64,000 nucleotides of DNA, taken from contig MU839838.1 in assembly GCA_030411725.1 (NCBI GenBank), positions 124,001 to 188,000 on the forward strand. The letters are read 5' to 3'. The position numbers and the translations under genes are program-made. How positions within the stretch are numbered: position 1 is the stretch's first letter; each line of letters starts with the position of its first letter. The stretch is from Echria macrotheca. Taxonomy: Eukaryota > Ascomycota > Sordariomycetes > Sordariales > Schizotheciaceae. This document shows positions 46,097 to 57,094 of the stretch, in pieces. The notes below the pieces were generated by a model, which ran no database searches, was not told the origin of the DNA, and saw only the letters and a list, made by a program, of their open reading frames with translations.

Positions 46097-49000
46097 TCAC
46101 TCCTCCGACACCGCACTGCCAGGGATATGATCCTCCACAGTGCTCAGTGCCGCCAGATTGACCTCGCCCATGCTCAACGCGCCGCCAGACGCTCCACCGC
46201 CTCCTCCCCCAACGCCCGCAAGCAACGCCACACACTCAATGACGTCCTCGGGCTCCAGCAGATGCCAACGGGCCAGAGTCACCTTGGTGCTCGCTCCCAC
46301 CGTCACGCTGAAGCAGTTATCCGCGTCAATCTCGGCCGTCCCGTCTGCCGGCGCCGACAGCCCATTGAGCGCGCGGAACATGTCCTCGTCGGTCGAGTCG
46401 TCGCCCATGCAGAGCGCGAAGCCAATCTTCTTGTCCACGATATCCGGCGTCTCGAGCGTCTTCATCTCGGCGTTGTACGTCGTCACCAGACGCTTGACAA
46501 TCTCACCCTTGTTGATGAATGTCGGCCGCACCTCCAGGTTGGCCTTGCCGGTCATCACCTCCACGTCCCACTTGCGGGCAATGCCCGCCTCCAATTCCTT
46601 GTGACACTCGCGGGCCAGGCTGGCGCCCAGCTCGGGGTCGGCATTCCGGTAGTGCCAAGTAACGGCGCACCGCTTGCGTTCAGTGTGCGCGCCTGTCTTG
46701 TCAGTGAGGCCACCTAGATGAGCGGGCAAACATACCTGGCGCCTTCTTCGTGTAGCTCTCCATCACGGCGTACACCTCGTCCATCCAACCCATGTCGAAT
46801 TTGTCGGCCAGGTTCTCCCACGTCGTGGTGCCCGGGTGTCTCATAAAGCTGCCATGCTCAGCACTGAAGCCCAGCTCGGCAATGTGGCCGAGATGCTTGT
46901 TGAGGAAGTCTTGGTCGCGCCCCGAGATGATCCACACCGAGTTGCGGTGGTCGGCGGCCAGCGCCCTGAGGCTCTTGATGACGCGCTCCGACGGTATCGC
47001 TGCGTTCGGGTCATTAACGATGGGTGTCAGCGTGCCGTCGTAGTCAAACATGAAAAGCCGCTTCTGGGCCTCGCGATACTTCCTCAGCATCGCCGACCGG
47101 TCCAGCAGTGGCGTGTTAGGCCGCGGATGCTTGCCCAACAGCGACACCAGACGGCGGAGGAAGCCGGCAATCCAGAACTGGACGTTCTTGCTGATGACGT
47201 GCGAGAGCAACAGCTTCTCCATGTCCTGGCGCTTCTCCTCCGACATGGTCAGCGCGTTGTGGATCTCGCGCGCCACACCCGACAAATCCCAGGGGTTGAT
47301 GCGGATGGCGTCCGTGAGGGAGCTCGCCGTGCCGCTGAACTCGGAGAGAATCAAGGGCCCGGCCGTCTCGCGCTGGCAGATGACGTACTCCAAAGAAGTC
47401 GTGTTCATGCCGTCTCTCACCGACGTGATGAGGCCAATGTCGCCAGCCCTCAGAAGGGCAAAATACTCGTCTTGGCTGATATACTGCGGGTAATGCTGTA
47501 CCGGCGAAAAACTAAGCGAGCCGTACATGCCATTAATCTTCATCACCAGCTCATTGACGCGACTGGCGATCTTGTTCTCGGGGTCTTCTTTCTCCTCTAT
47601 GTTGGTCGGCGATGTCACCTGAATCAGGACCACCTTATCCCGCCAGTCGGGGAACTGCTCCAAGAAGCGCTCGAATGCCATGAGCTTCTGGGCGACACCG
47701 CGGACGCTATCGAGACGGTCGCGCCCAACGATAATCTTCTTGCCTTCGTACATCTTCTTGAGCGCATCGTACTTTTCGTTGACAGAATCCGTCCACGCAA
47801 GGTTTGCGACCTTGATAGCGTCGATGCCGATGGGGAAGAATCCGATGTGTACGCGAGATCCATACGCGTCCACTCCCTCTGTATCGGATGGAAAGCCGAG
47901 TACCCGCGTGCACGCGCTGGCAAAGTGTCTCGAGTAGCTGAAGCTCTGGAAACCAACCAGGTTGGATCCCAGCACGCCCTCGAGCACTTCCTTTCTCCGC
48001 GGCAGACAGCGGAGGAACTCGCTGCTGGGGAAGGGCGAATGAAGAAAAAACGAGATGTACATGTGTGGTGCGCGCTGGCGCAGCATGCTGGGAAGCAGCA
48101 TCAGGTTGTAGTCGTGCACAATGACGATATCACCCGGCTTGTAGATCTCGAGGATCTTGCTGGCGAACTTTTGGTTCATGCGGTAGTAGTCGGCCCATTG
48201 CATCCGCTCCGAGCGCCCGTCCGTCGGCTCGTGCTGCTTGTAGTGGAACAGCGTGTACAGCTCGTGCTCGGCGTATCGCCGCCAGCGCGCCTGGTCCTTC
48301 AACCGGATTCCATCTATGTGGCCCTCGGTGTCGTCGGCGAGCCACACGGGCACCGTCTTGATCTTCTTATCATGCGACAGCTGGTGCTCGAGACGCAGCA
48401 TGTCCTCGCGCGGGATCCAGAGCCCGTCGACCAGAGGCGGGGTTGGCGGCGCGCTCTGGCCATCGATCGGGATCGGCTTCGACAGCACATTGAGTGAGCT
48501 GAGATGCACAGTCGTCGCAGGCGGCGTGCTAGGCGGCGAGATGGACTCGATAGGCGCCTCAATCTCGCCAGTCCAGGCGACTACCGTGTGGCCCCAAGGG
48601 CTGTCGTCCGACGACAGGTACGAGAACGCGTCGAACAGGGCCGACTGGCCGCGGCGGGGTTGCAGCTCCTGCATGAACAATGACATCAGCCCCACCATCC
48701 AATCTTGGCACTCCCGCTGCCACCGCCCATCGAGGGGCCCGTGAAAAGACAGCCGCACTTACCCAGTCGGCGCCTTTGCGATACTTGAGCGAGTGCGGGA
48801 TGTTGAACGTGGCCGAGATGATGTTACCGCTCAGCGACAGGTCTGGGCTTGTCTTCCGAATCTCGGAGATCGACTCCCTACGGCTGCCCATGACTGCGAT
48901 CTTGAGCTTGCGGAGAAATTCTTTGCTCCCTTCGGCCCCTGCAAGCACCTGTGCGTCAAAGTCTCCTTTGAGATCTGTTGGTACCAGGCCCGGCGAGGCG

Positions 49001-49230
49001 GCGAGGGCGTGATCTATGTCCTTGTGGTACTGGTCGAAGTAACCCTCCGAACTTCCGTCCCCGCCTGTTGAGCCGAACGGATCGTATGCTGCTCGTGTGA
49101 TGTCGGGCGTCACCGGGACTTCGGTCACGGATGGTCGGAGATGCGGCGGGAGGGACGACTCGCTCCTGTCGAGGGGAGGCGGGCGGACCGCGGGGGGATC
49201 CGCAGGCGGATCGGCTTTCTTCTGCTCCAT
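46097..49230 (-). CDS. tps2: Trehalose-6-phosphate phosphatase, TPS2 type
   Basis: Three exons (49230-48763, 48668-46736, 46692-46097; introns 94 and 43 nt) encode about 998 aa. The N-terminal 160 residues are disordered and include a phosphorylation-rich SRRESISEIRKTSPDL stretch. A GT20-like synthase domain follows (VWLADDTEGHIDG, VHDYNLMLLP, FFLHSPFPSSEFLRCLP). The C-terminal HAD phosphatase domain carries the nucleophile motif DYDGTLTP starting near D698, the SGRD motif, and the metal motif GDDSTDEDMF. The two-domain order and length match yeast TPS2. It dephosphorylates trehalose-6-phosphate in the trehalose synthase complex and supports stress tolerance. The gene converges on the SET gene with 143 bp between. 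Symbol given by family match; the TPS3 regulatory subunit is excluded by the intact phosphatase motifs. Confidence 0.93.
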
Positions 49231-50916
49231 GGCTGATGTTAATGGCCAAGATCCGTGACAATGCTTCTAAGTAACTGAAGTGAATATTATCAAGTGAGAG
49301 GCAGCTCGGCCGGGAAAAGCGAACAAAACGACAAAGAAAGCCGGCGGTGACGGGAAACTGGGACAAGATGGACTGCGGGGTCTTTTTTGCCAGGGGTTGA
49401 TGGCCAGACCAAGGTGCCGCGACCAAGGCAGGGAAGGCGCGACGAGGTGGTGGGGAATCAACCAAGTCGCCTGTGGTTGCCCGCTTCCAACTGGGTCTGG
49501 CCCGTCTTTGCAAACAAGTCTCCTCTCGTTTGCATCCGTCGTCGCTTCACCTTGGAACAAGCCTTCGAACCTCTGCCGGATCTGCGGCCCTCTTGGCTTC
49601 TCTATAGACGCTCCGATCCGCTCCGTCATTGGCCGCTTCCGATGGGGGGGCAGCGATGAGGGGCAGCACCGCGCACACCATGATGAGGGGCATCGATTGA
49701 GCAACGTTTTCGTGTCAGGCGCGACTTCGCCGACAGCACCGCGATGGAAGCTGCATTCTCTTGGACTGCTACTAATGTCATGCTCGAGCGGCCGCCTGCC
49801 GGCCAAGTGTGCTCTCAATTGATGACGCCGGGCGGTGGAAAATGACAGATGAAGCACTGACCACGTACCTGACGTAATGGCGAGGGGTCGCCGGCCACAG
49901 CGGGGATGAACCAGGAACAAGGTGATGGCAGTTAGGATGGAGCTTGTCAGAGACGAATTGGCGGAGCTGCGACGAAACTCGACAGCGATGGAAGGGCGCA
50001 GAAGGAGTGATGGGTTGCTAGTCAGCCTGCAACGTCTTTGCCGAGGGTAAGCTTCCTGCCGTAGGTGTGCAACGCAATGCGACAAGTTGACGATTTATGA
50101 ATAACTGGGCGGGAGAATATGTATGGTGACGACGGGAGCTATCTATATACGATACGTCAACCGATCGCTGGATCGGACGCAGCCGGGATGGCGGCCCAGA
50201 GCTGCCTCGATCGGGCGGTGAGCTCCAAGCTGGGCGCCGCCTGCGGCCGTCAAGGATGTCACCGTCCCGGGCACGCCAGGTCGGGCAATGCGACACGGCC
50301 TGACAAGGACGCACGAAAAGCGATCAAAATCAGGCTGAATGAGCAGACGACGGCCAGCCCAGCGCTTGGCGAGGCATCGCTTGTCGTGAGCCATTTTCCG
50401 CCTTCTCGCCGAAGGCTCCCACCCTGCCGCAGTGAAGCCGCCAATTTGGCCGCAATTCCCCGACAAGCAGCCCACTGCCGACTGCGGCCGTCGAGCGCAA
50501 GCTTCTGCAGACGAATGCACAGCAGCCGCCATGACGCACAAGATGAAGAGGTCAACGGCCGAGATTCACATGGCGAGATCCAGCCACATCACTGGTCTCG
50601 CAGCTTGCAGCTTCCGCTGCCGCGCCATGCAATTTCAGGGGCCACAGCAGGTCGGCCCACCCACCCGTCCTTCGTCCCTCGATTGCCCGATTTCTCTTAA
50701 GTCTGATAAGGTTGCAGTTGGTACCCAACGGCCAGTCGGACGGTCTAGTGTAAGCTTTTATCTCAATTGTCTTGGTGTTGATATCCAGCAGCCGCACTAC
50801 CCCGCCCGATGCCGCCTGTCAGCGGTCCGCCCGGGCAGTCCCCGGTGCCGGGTGTCTGCCTGCCGCGTCGTTGGGCATTACTCCACCCGTCAAGTTCCGA
50901 CGTAACATGCCCAGAG
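49231..50916. other. Long upstream region of TPS2-type gene
   Basis: About 1.7 kb with no recognisable gene, between the TPS2-type start and the end of the GFA-family gene (both minus). AGGGG pentamers occur at 49659, 49686 and 49883. These equal the fungal stress-response element core in either orientation, but pentamers are frequent by chance. The region probably holds promoter and 5' UTR. Confidence 0.45.
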
Positions 50917-51682
50917 TTATTGCTCGCGCTTCTGCTTCTTCTTCGGTCCGCTATCCGGAATTTCCTCGCCCGTTTCCTCATCCACCAGCGGGCTTTCGTC
51001 TGACAACCCCTTGAACTTCGGCAGCCCGTCCTTGACGTCGACCACGCGCTGCGGGTAGAACATGTGGCACCGCGGCTTGAATGCCTCTTTTCCTTCGGGC
51101 GTGTTGATGCCCTCGATGAGAGTCGGGAACAGCAGGATCATGTTGCGACCCTCGTCCATGATGGGCGTCCGGCAGTAGGCGCACTGCACCTTGCAGGGGA
51201 GGTGATGCGTCGTCGACTTGGCCGTCGGATCATACCACCCGAGGTCGTGATGGCCGTTGGTGAAGTTGATGTCCTCCTTGTGGAAGATGGCCGCCCATTG
51301 GAACGGTGCCTGACTCGTTAGCTGTGTTCGGAGCCGTCAAGACGCCACCTACCCCGTGCATCCGCTGGCACGTCGTGCAGTGGCAGTATTTGGACGACAG
51401 CGGCTTCTCCCGGCTCAGCTGGTATTGGACGGCGCCGCAGTGGCATTTGCCCTTCCACTTGGTTGGGAAGTCCTCGCCCGTGTCGTGGATCTTGTATGGG
51501 GCGCGATGCTTCCACTGGTCTTCTTCGCGGTCTGTTGAGCTGCCTGCCTGGTACTGATGTGGCTCGTCTCCGTTGCTCCGTTTGTCGCCGTTGTCCGCCA
51601 TCCTGAGTGCCGAGAGTGCGAACCTCCTGGTGAGCGTTGGGGGGAAATATGGGGTTGCCGCTAGTCTCCGGGTTATGAACAT
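50917..51682 (-). CDS. GFA/CENP-V domain zinc protein
   Basis: Two exons (51682-51353, 51309-50917; 43-nt intron) encode about 240 aa. The zinc-binding core of the GFA (glutathione-dependent formaldehyde-activating) / CENP-V fold is present: CHCG at C80/C82, YCHCTTCQRMHG at C100/C102/C105, and CAYCRTP further on. Spliced HGAPFQWAAIFHKED follows the pattern in fungal members. The first 27 residues, MFITRRLAATPYFPPTLTRRF, are basic and amphipathic and could target mitochondria; alternatively translation starts at the ATG for residue 28. Family members are implicated in formaldehyde handling, but real enzymatic activity is debated, so I assign the fold only. The C-terminus PKKKQKREQ looks like a nuclear localisation signal. 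Confidence 0.87.
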
Positions 51683-52108
51683 GGGTTATGTGTGATGCCC
51701 TCGCGTCGCGTCTGCGAGTTCTATCTACACAGTAAGTCTACATGCATGCACAACGGGTTTAATAGCGTTTGTTCGATGAGGTCAGGGGCTGAGTCCATTG
51801 GTGTTGACGTCATGGTGAGCCCCACGATGCATCCCAGCAAAGATCTGCGATGAGCCACCGAGTTTCATGAACATAGGTGCATAGGTCCTGACAAGAAATT
51901 GTAGCACGTCAGGGTTTTGGCCCGTCTGCACGCTACGGTGCTTGGCCGCTGGGAGTGCGGTGTCACGTTGGACCCGATGTCTCGATCTTGGATGAATTGA
52001 AAATTGGTTGACTCGCTTTATCGCCATGTGGCAGTATCCAACTCGAACTTATTCTAATGCAAGCGCGACTAAGCCCATGTATCCAGGTCGCACCCAAGGT
52101 CATGCCCC
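51683..52108. other. Intergenic region
   Basis: About 430 bp between the GFA-family start and the end of the O-methyltransferase gene. A lone AGTCTAC-like motif lies near 51734. No gene is seen. Confidence 0.55.
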
Positions 52109-53468
52109 TCAAGCCTTCGCACACTCGACAACACAAGTTGGATCGCCCGGCTTCGCATAGTATTTGACCATCTTCAAGCCCGCTGCGGATACAAGCTCGC
52201 CCATCATCTTCTCGTTCCGCAGCTTCCCGCCAAGACTCACCATCATCAGATCAACTATCCGGTTTGGCGGTACGGGGGGCTCCGACAGCTTCTCCTCCAT
52301 GATGACGATCCTCGCGTTCGGGTTGTCAGCAGGGAGGGCATCTGCCAGCCGACGAAGGATACCGATCGCGGCCGCATCGGGGTAGTCGAGAAGAATACGA
52401 CGAAGGAAGTAGACCAGTGCTCCTGTGGATGGTCAGCTGGGAGGCTGCGTTGTGGTTGGTCTTACCTTTGACTGGCTGCTCGGTGTGGAAATCATGCTCC
52501 ATTATTGACACTCTTTCGATAACCGGGTCACGCGACGCGACAGCCTCCTCCAAGACCTCCTTACGGTCCTGGAGAACACACTGCTCTGCCTGGACACTCG
52601 GAATTTCGGTCACCACATCCTTGAGCAACTGTCCCATGCCCCCGCCAACGTCAACCACCAGCGGCTCCCCCTGCGGCCACTTCTTGGCTGCATGGCCGAT
52701 CCAGCCCAGATCGTAAAGCGCGGAAGGTCCAACGAGACTCATGTCTCCGCCCACGATCTGGCGGGATTTCATGCTGAGAGCAAAGCGAGTGGCGTACTCG
52801 GGATACAGCGCCTTGACCTCCCACGGCGCGAGCTCCGGGTGGCCCCAGGCAAAGGCAAACGGCGTGTGCCTCACATCAGGGGGCTCGCGCCGGCCGTACT
52901 TTTCAAAGTACTCGGGCCAGCGGGCGTAGGACTTGAAGCCGTTACCGATGGCAACCGTGCATAAGGGGCTCGTGGGCGCCGTCGAGATCAAGAGCTTGCT
53001 GAGGCGAGAATGGCGGACATGGTTCGGCTCGGGGCCGGGCAGAAGCTTTCCGACACACACGAGGAAGTTGGCGAGACGGGCTGTGGCTGTTAGGTCGATC
53101 GCGAGCAAGAGGATGGTGACGCACAAACGAGACTCTCCTCCGCGTTCAGACCCTTGGCCAGGTCGGATATCGAGATGCTCCCGTTCAAGGGAATCAGGTC
53201 AAAGGCCTTCCACTCGAGAAACAGACTCCAGACGGCGATGTCGGCCATCTGGATGCGTCAGATTTGAATGGAGCAAAAGGTGCGAACATACAGCAACCCA
53301 CTCGCCCTTGATCACATCCATCGGAGGCGGTGTCTCGACGGCGATTCTCTTGGCCGCCATGCCAATCTTGCGTCGCAGCGCGTCTTCATCTTCGGAGGCC
53401 CCGGCTGCCAACTTCTTGGCGTCAGCGAGGAGCGCCTCTGCGGCGGCGACGAGATCAAAGGTGGACAT
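52109..53468 (-). CDS. O-methyltransferase (class I SAM, COMT-like), catalytic His replaced
   Basis: Four exons (53468-53292, 53248-53125, 53080-52466, 52422-52109; introns 43-44 nt) encode about 409 aa. The start is ATG 53468; an in-frame ATG at 53576 would add 36 low-complexity residues. It has the N-terminal dimerisation region (MADIAVWSLFLEWKAFDLI) and the SAM motif VVDVGGGMGQLLKD of the fungal COMT-like family, to which sterigmatocystin and related toxin-pathway methyltransferases belong. After the spliced VKGALVYFLRRIL the family's LHDWPDD-like motif reads LLDYPDAAA: the usual catalytic-base His is Leu (CTC where CAC would be expected). No biosynthetic backbone gene is adjacent. It may be catalytically altered or inactive. 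Confidence 0.87.
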
Positions 53469-54442
53469 TCTGGGCTTCTGTTTTTGGAGTCGTGCGATAT
53501 GGGATGCGGCTCCCCGTGTCGATGAAGTCTCCGAACGGGCACTACCCGGGGGTGGGCGGCTCATCAGTGAACCCAATCACCCCGCTCCGGGTCTGACCGC
53601 TCTGCCGGTGGTCCCGGACGGAGGTGGTGGGGAAGCGTCGAACGCCATCGAATCGTCCAGGCTCAGGGGCAACCTGGGCGTGGTCTGTTGACAATACTGG
53701 TCGTTCTTATGGGATATTCCCATAGCTCCGGATTTCAACTTGATGGGACGAGCTGTCCGTTCCAGACGGACAATGCTACCTTTTCGTCAAATGAATGTAC
53801 TCAGAGAAAGGGGGGATAATAACGAGAACCTGATTGTGCATCTCCTCGACCATGCCAACTCGTGGGCTGAGTTACGCAAGACTCTGGGAAAGCAGGCGGC
53901 TTCAAACAAGTCTAACCGCTGCTGGAATTCAACCTCGTGTCGATTAAAGAAGCAAGCTCTCTAGGTCCGTGTCCAAGAGCATGAAGCTAGGTAGGTGAGC
54001 TGTGAGGCCTAGTCAAGGTGCGCTGCCTTACCGGTTCATCCTCCTGCCGTTGACATTCGTTTCGATGACATCAAAACATGGTGTGTGTGGTTCGCTGGGG
54101 TGGTCCGGTGTACAAGGCCCAGGGGAAAGGATGGCAAACCCTTTCATGCATATCAGCATGCAGAGTCACGCGGCCACTTGCCTATTTATGACGGTATTGG
54201 GCTGCTTAGTTGATTGTACTACCTTGGGCCCTGTACACCGTTGTGACATGTTCCACAACATCGCCAAGATTCGCGTCCATTAATCCCATCCCCTACATCC
54301 TTATCCAAACCCTGCCAACTATTCCCCCTTGAACAGACAGCGCTGCGCTTGAAGAAACAGACAATCAGCCCCTTTATCATAGCCGTCGCCTCCTTATGCC
54401 TAGGTATTCATATCTCGTCATATCCATCCATTCATCACAAAA
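53469..54442. other. Intergenic region
   Basis: About 970 bp between the O-methyltransferase start and the amidase stop. Only short unsupported frames are present. Confidence 0.6.
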
Positions 54443-56144
54443 TCAAAACCCCGTAAAGTCCCCCAGCTCAATATTCGGAACCAAATACGGCTTCGGCCCC
54501 TTGATGCGCACCTGCGTCTTCTGCTCAAAAGCATACGCCAACGCAATCAGCTTCTCCTCCTCAAACTTGCCCCCCAGAAAACTCAGTCCAAACGGCACAT
54601 TCGGCCCCTGCTGCACCAGCCCGCGCGCGTTCCGCGTCACCGGCCAGTCGCCCGGATAGAAGCCCATGGGCACCGTCACGACGGGCGCGCCCTGGATCGC
54701 GGCCCGGCCGGCCGCCTGGCTCGTCGGCATCACCACGGCGTCGAGCCGATTCCGCTCCAGCGCGCCGAGGAGCCCGCCCTCGCCGCCCCAGTAGTAGTTC
54801 CGCTGCAGGTCCTCCCAGAAGCGGATGTCGGTGTTGTTGTAGCCCAGGGCGAGCGCGGCGTCCCAGCGCGCCGTGTCCCGGTCGGGGTAGGATTCGTTCG
54901 CAGACGAGCGCGTGAAGTCGCGCACGTCCGAGAGCGTGTGGAGATCGTGCGGGTTGTAGGTCAGCTCGGCCAGGTAGGCGGCGAGGTCTGAGACGAAGTC
55001 GGCGCCGAGGACGATGGCGGTTGTGTTGGGGTTCGCGACGGTGAAGTTTGCGTCGACGATGGTCGCGCCGGCGGCTTGCATGGTGGCGATGGCGGCGTTG
55101 AAGGCGGCGATCTCGGTTGGGTTCGAGGTGGTGTTGATCGCGTTCAGGGGGACGCCGATGCGGGCTCCCGACAGCGCGGAGGCGTTGAGCGCGGCCACGT
55201 AATCGGGGATTTTTGGGAACGGGATGGCCGAGGTGTAGTTGTCGTGGGGGTCGGGACCGGCGATGGCGCCGAGGATGATGGCGGCGTCCTTGACGGTGCG
55301 CGCCATGGGGCCGATTGTGTCTTGGTGCGAGCTGATGGGGATGACGAGGTAGCGCGAGGTGAGACCGACGGTGGGTTTGATGCCGACGAGGTTGCCTCTC
55401 TGCGAAGGGGAGATGATGGATCCGGAGGTCTGTCCTTCAGGTTGGTCTTGACTCTATCCATCTTCGGGAGACTTACCTCTGTTCCTAGCGCGGCGAGTGC
55501 CAGGCCAATCGACGTCGCGACGCCGCTTCCACTTGAGCTACCGCCCGGATCCTCGTTGGGATAATACGCGCCCGTCACTTGGCCGCCGTACGCCGACCAG
55601 CCGCTCGATGAGTTGCTGCTCCGGTAGTTGGCCCACTGGCTGAGGTTGGCCTTGCCGAGGATGATGGCGCCGGCCTGTCGCAGCTTGGCCGCCATGGTGC
55701 TGTCCCGGGGGACCTTGGCGCCGACGAGCGCAAACGAGCCGGCTGTGTTGTTCATCTTGTCAAAGGTGGCGATGTTGTCCTTGATGATGATGGGTATGCC
55801 ATGGAGGGGACCGAGGGTGGTACCGTTGGCCCGGAGCGCATCAAGCTCGGCCGCGATGGTGATAGCGTCCGGGTTCACCTCGTTCATGACGTGCAACACG
55901 GGGTTGACCTGTGCGATGCGGGCGAGGTAGGCCGTGACGAGGTCGACGCTCGTGAAGAGGCCGCGGGAGAGACCTTCCTCGAGGTCGTCCACGGTGACAT
56001 CGTCGAGAGACGGGAAGGGGACTCCTTTGACTGGTGTTGTTAGACAGTATTTCTTGATGGTTGCGAGAACTAACCTGACGAGCAGCTGGCCAGACCGGCC
56101 CAGATGACCGAAGCCCTGAGGGCAAGTCTTATGAATCTCGCCAT
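54443..56144 (-). CDS. Amidase signature family hydrolase, secreted-type
   Basis: Three exons (56144-56075, 56030-55477, 55429-54443; introns 44 and 47 nt) encode about 536 aa. The Ser-cisSer-Lys triad of the amidase signature family is complete: K107 in IPIIIKDNI, S188 in GGSSSGSG and S212 in TSGSI. The S188-S212 spacing equals that of mammalian FAAH. S212 appears only after splicing intron 2. The N-terminus MARFIRLALRASVIWAGLASCSS looks like a signal peptide, and sequons are frequent (NNTAG, NNTDI), so secretion is likely. Family members hydrolyse amides; substrate is open. It is not the mitochondrial GatA subunit, given the secretion signal and divergent C-terminus. Confidence 0.91.
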
Positions 56145-57094
56145 TCTGTTGTGTTGGCTTGCTGTTGTCAGTCTCTTACTGAACCGCCCGACATTATATA
56201 GGTAGTTGGCACATCACGAACGTCGCCGAGATAGGAAGGCGGGACTTCGGCTCATAACACGGCGAGCCGTGCTGTTGGCGAGCCATGGTGTCGGCGATAA
56301 CGAGGCCGGAGCATCGTCGACTCGTCTTGGCTGACGATGATTCTGCGCGTCAAGTCTGAAAGCAGTATAGTCGTATGAATCCCATCGTCCTCTATCTACT
56401 ATTCAGAGTCCGCCGGCTTGTTAGTCATGGACGCGGCGTGAATTTGCAAATCGGGCCCGGAACCCCGCTGATAACGTCGTCGGCTTGGCATATGCACCCC
56501 GCCGTTCCTCCGTCCCAACAAGTCTTGATCTTTCCGGGAACCGGGTAGGCGGACTGATAAGGTGTTCGGATTCGGCTTCAGCTTTCTGTAGGGTACGTTA
56601 GCGGCCGGAGTAATGTGGGCTTCTCTGTGGGCGCAGCCGGACGTTTCTCTCCGGGGGAAGAGCGCTCGCCCGTTCTGTGTACACACCCTTGGCACTTTGT
56701 TGACTGATGGGACATCCGCTCTCAATGTCGTGGATGGCCAGTTGGAGATACTGGAATGCATCTGAGTCAAGAAGTAGCTTGTTTGGGTTTGGGTTAAAGT
56801 TAGAGGTTGGAGCAACGACCAAGTCAAAACCACGCCAAGAATGTAGGTAAATAGCCCAAAACGGGTGGACTCGGTTCATCGTCCGGTGAGGATATAACGC
56901 GCTGATGGGACAGTGCAAGACGGAATCAGGGATGTGATAATATGGTCCACCGTCAAAAGAAAGCAGTTAGACGATGCATTAGCATGCCAATGCGGAATTT
57001 TGCATCATGTCATCCCTTGAAGACTAGTAGTCCTGTCATACATACCTACTCATACATGCATGCTCCCTCACGCCAACTCGCAAAACCGCTGCAG
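56145..57094. other. Intergenic region
   Basis: About 950 bp between the amidase start and the end of the Zn2Cys6 gene. A minus-strand TATATAAT is listed separately. No gene is seen. Confidence 0.6.
56193..56200 (-). promoter_or_regulatory. Candidate TATA box of amidase gene
   Basis: TATATAAT on the minus strand, about 50 nt upstream of ATG 56144. Confidence 0.5.

Noticed and set aside
46836..48497. Long plus-strand open frame (553 aa) opposite the TPS2-type gene
   Set aside because: It lies wholly antisense to a gene with clear conserved motifs and has no domain of its own. G+C-rich coding DNA often leaves open antisense frames.
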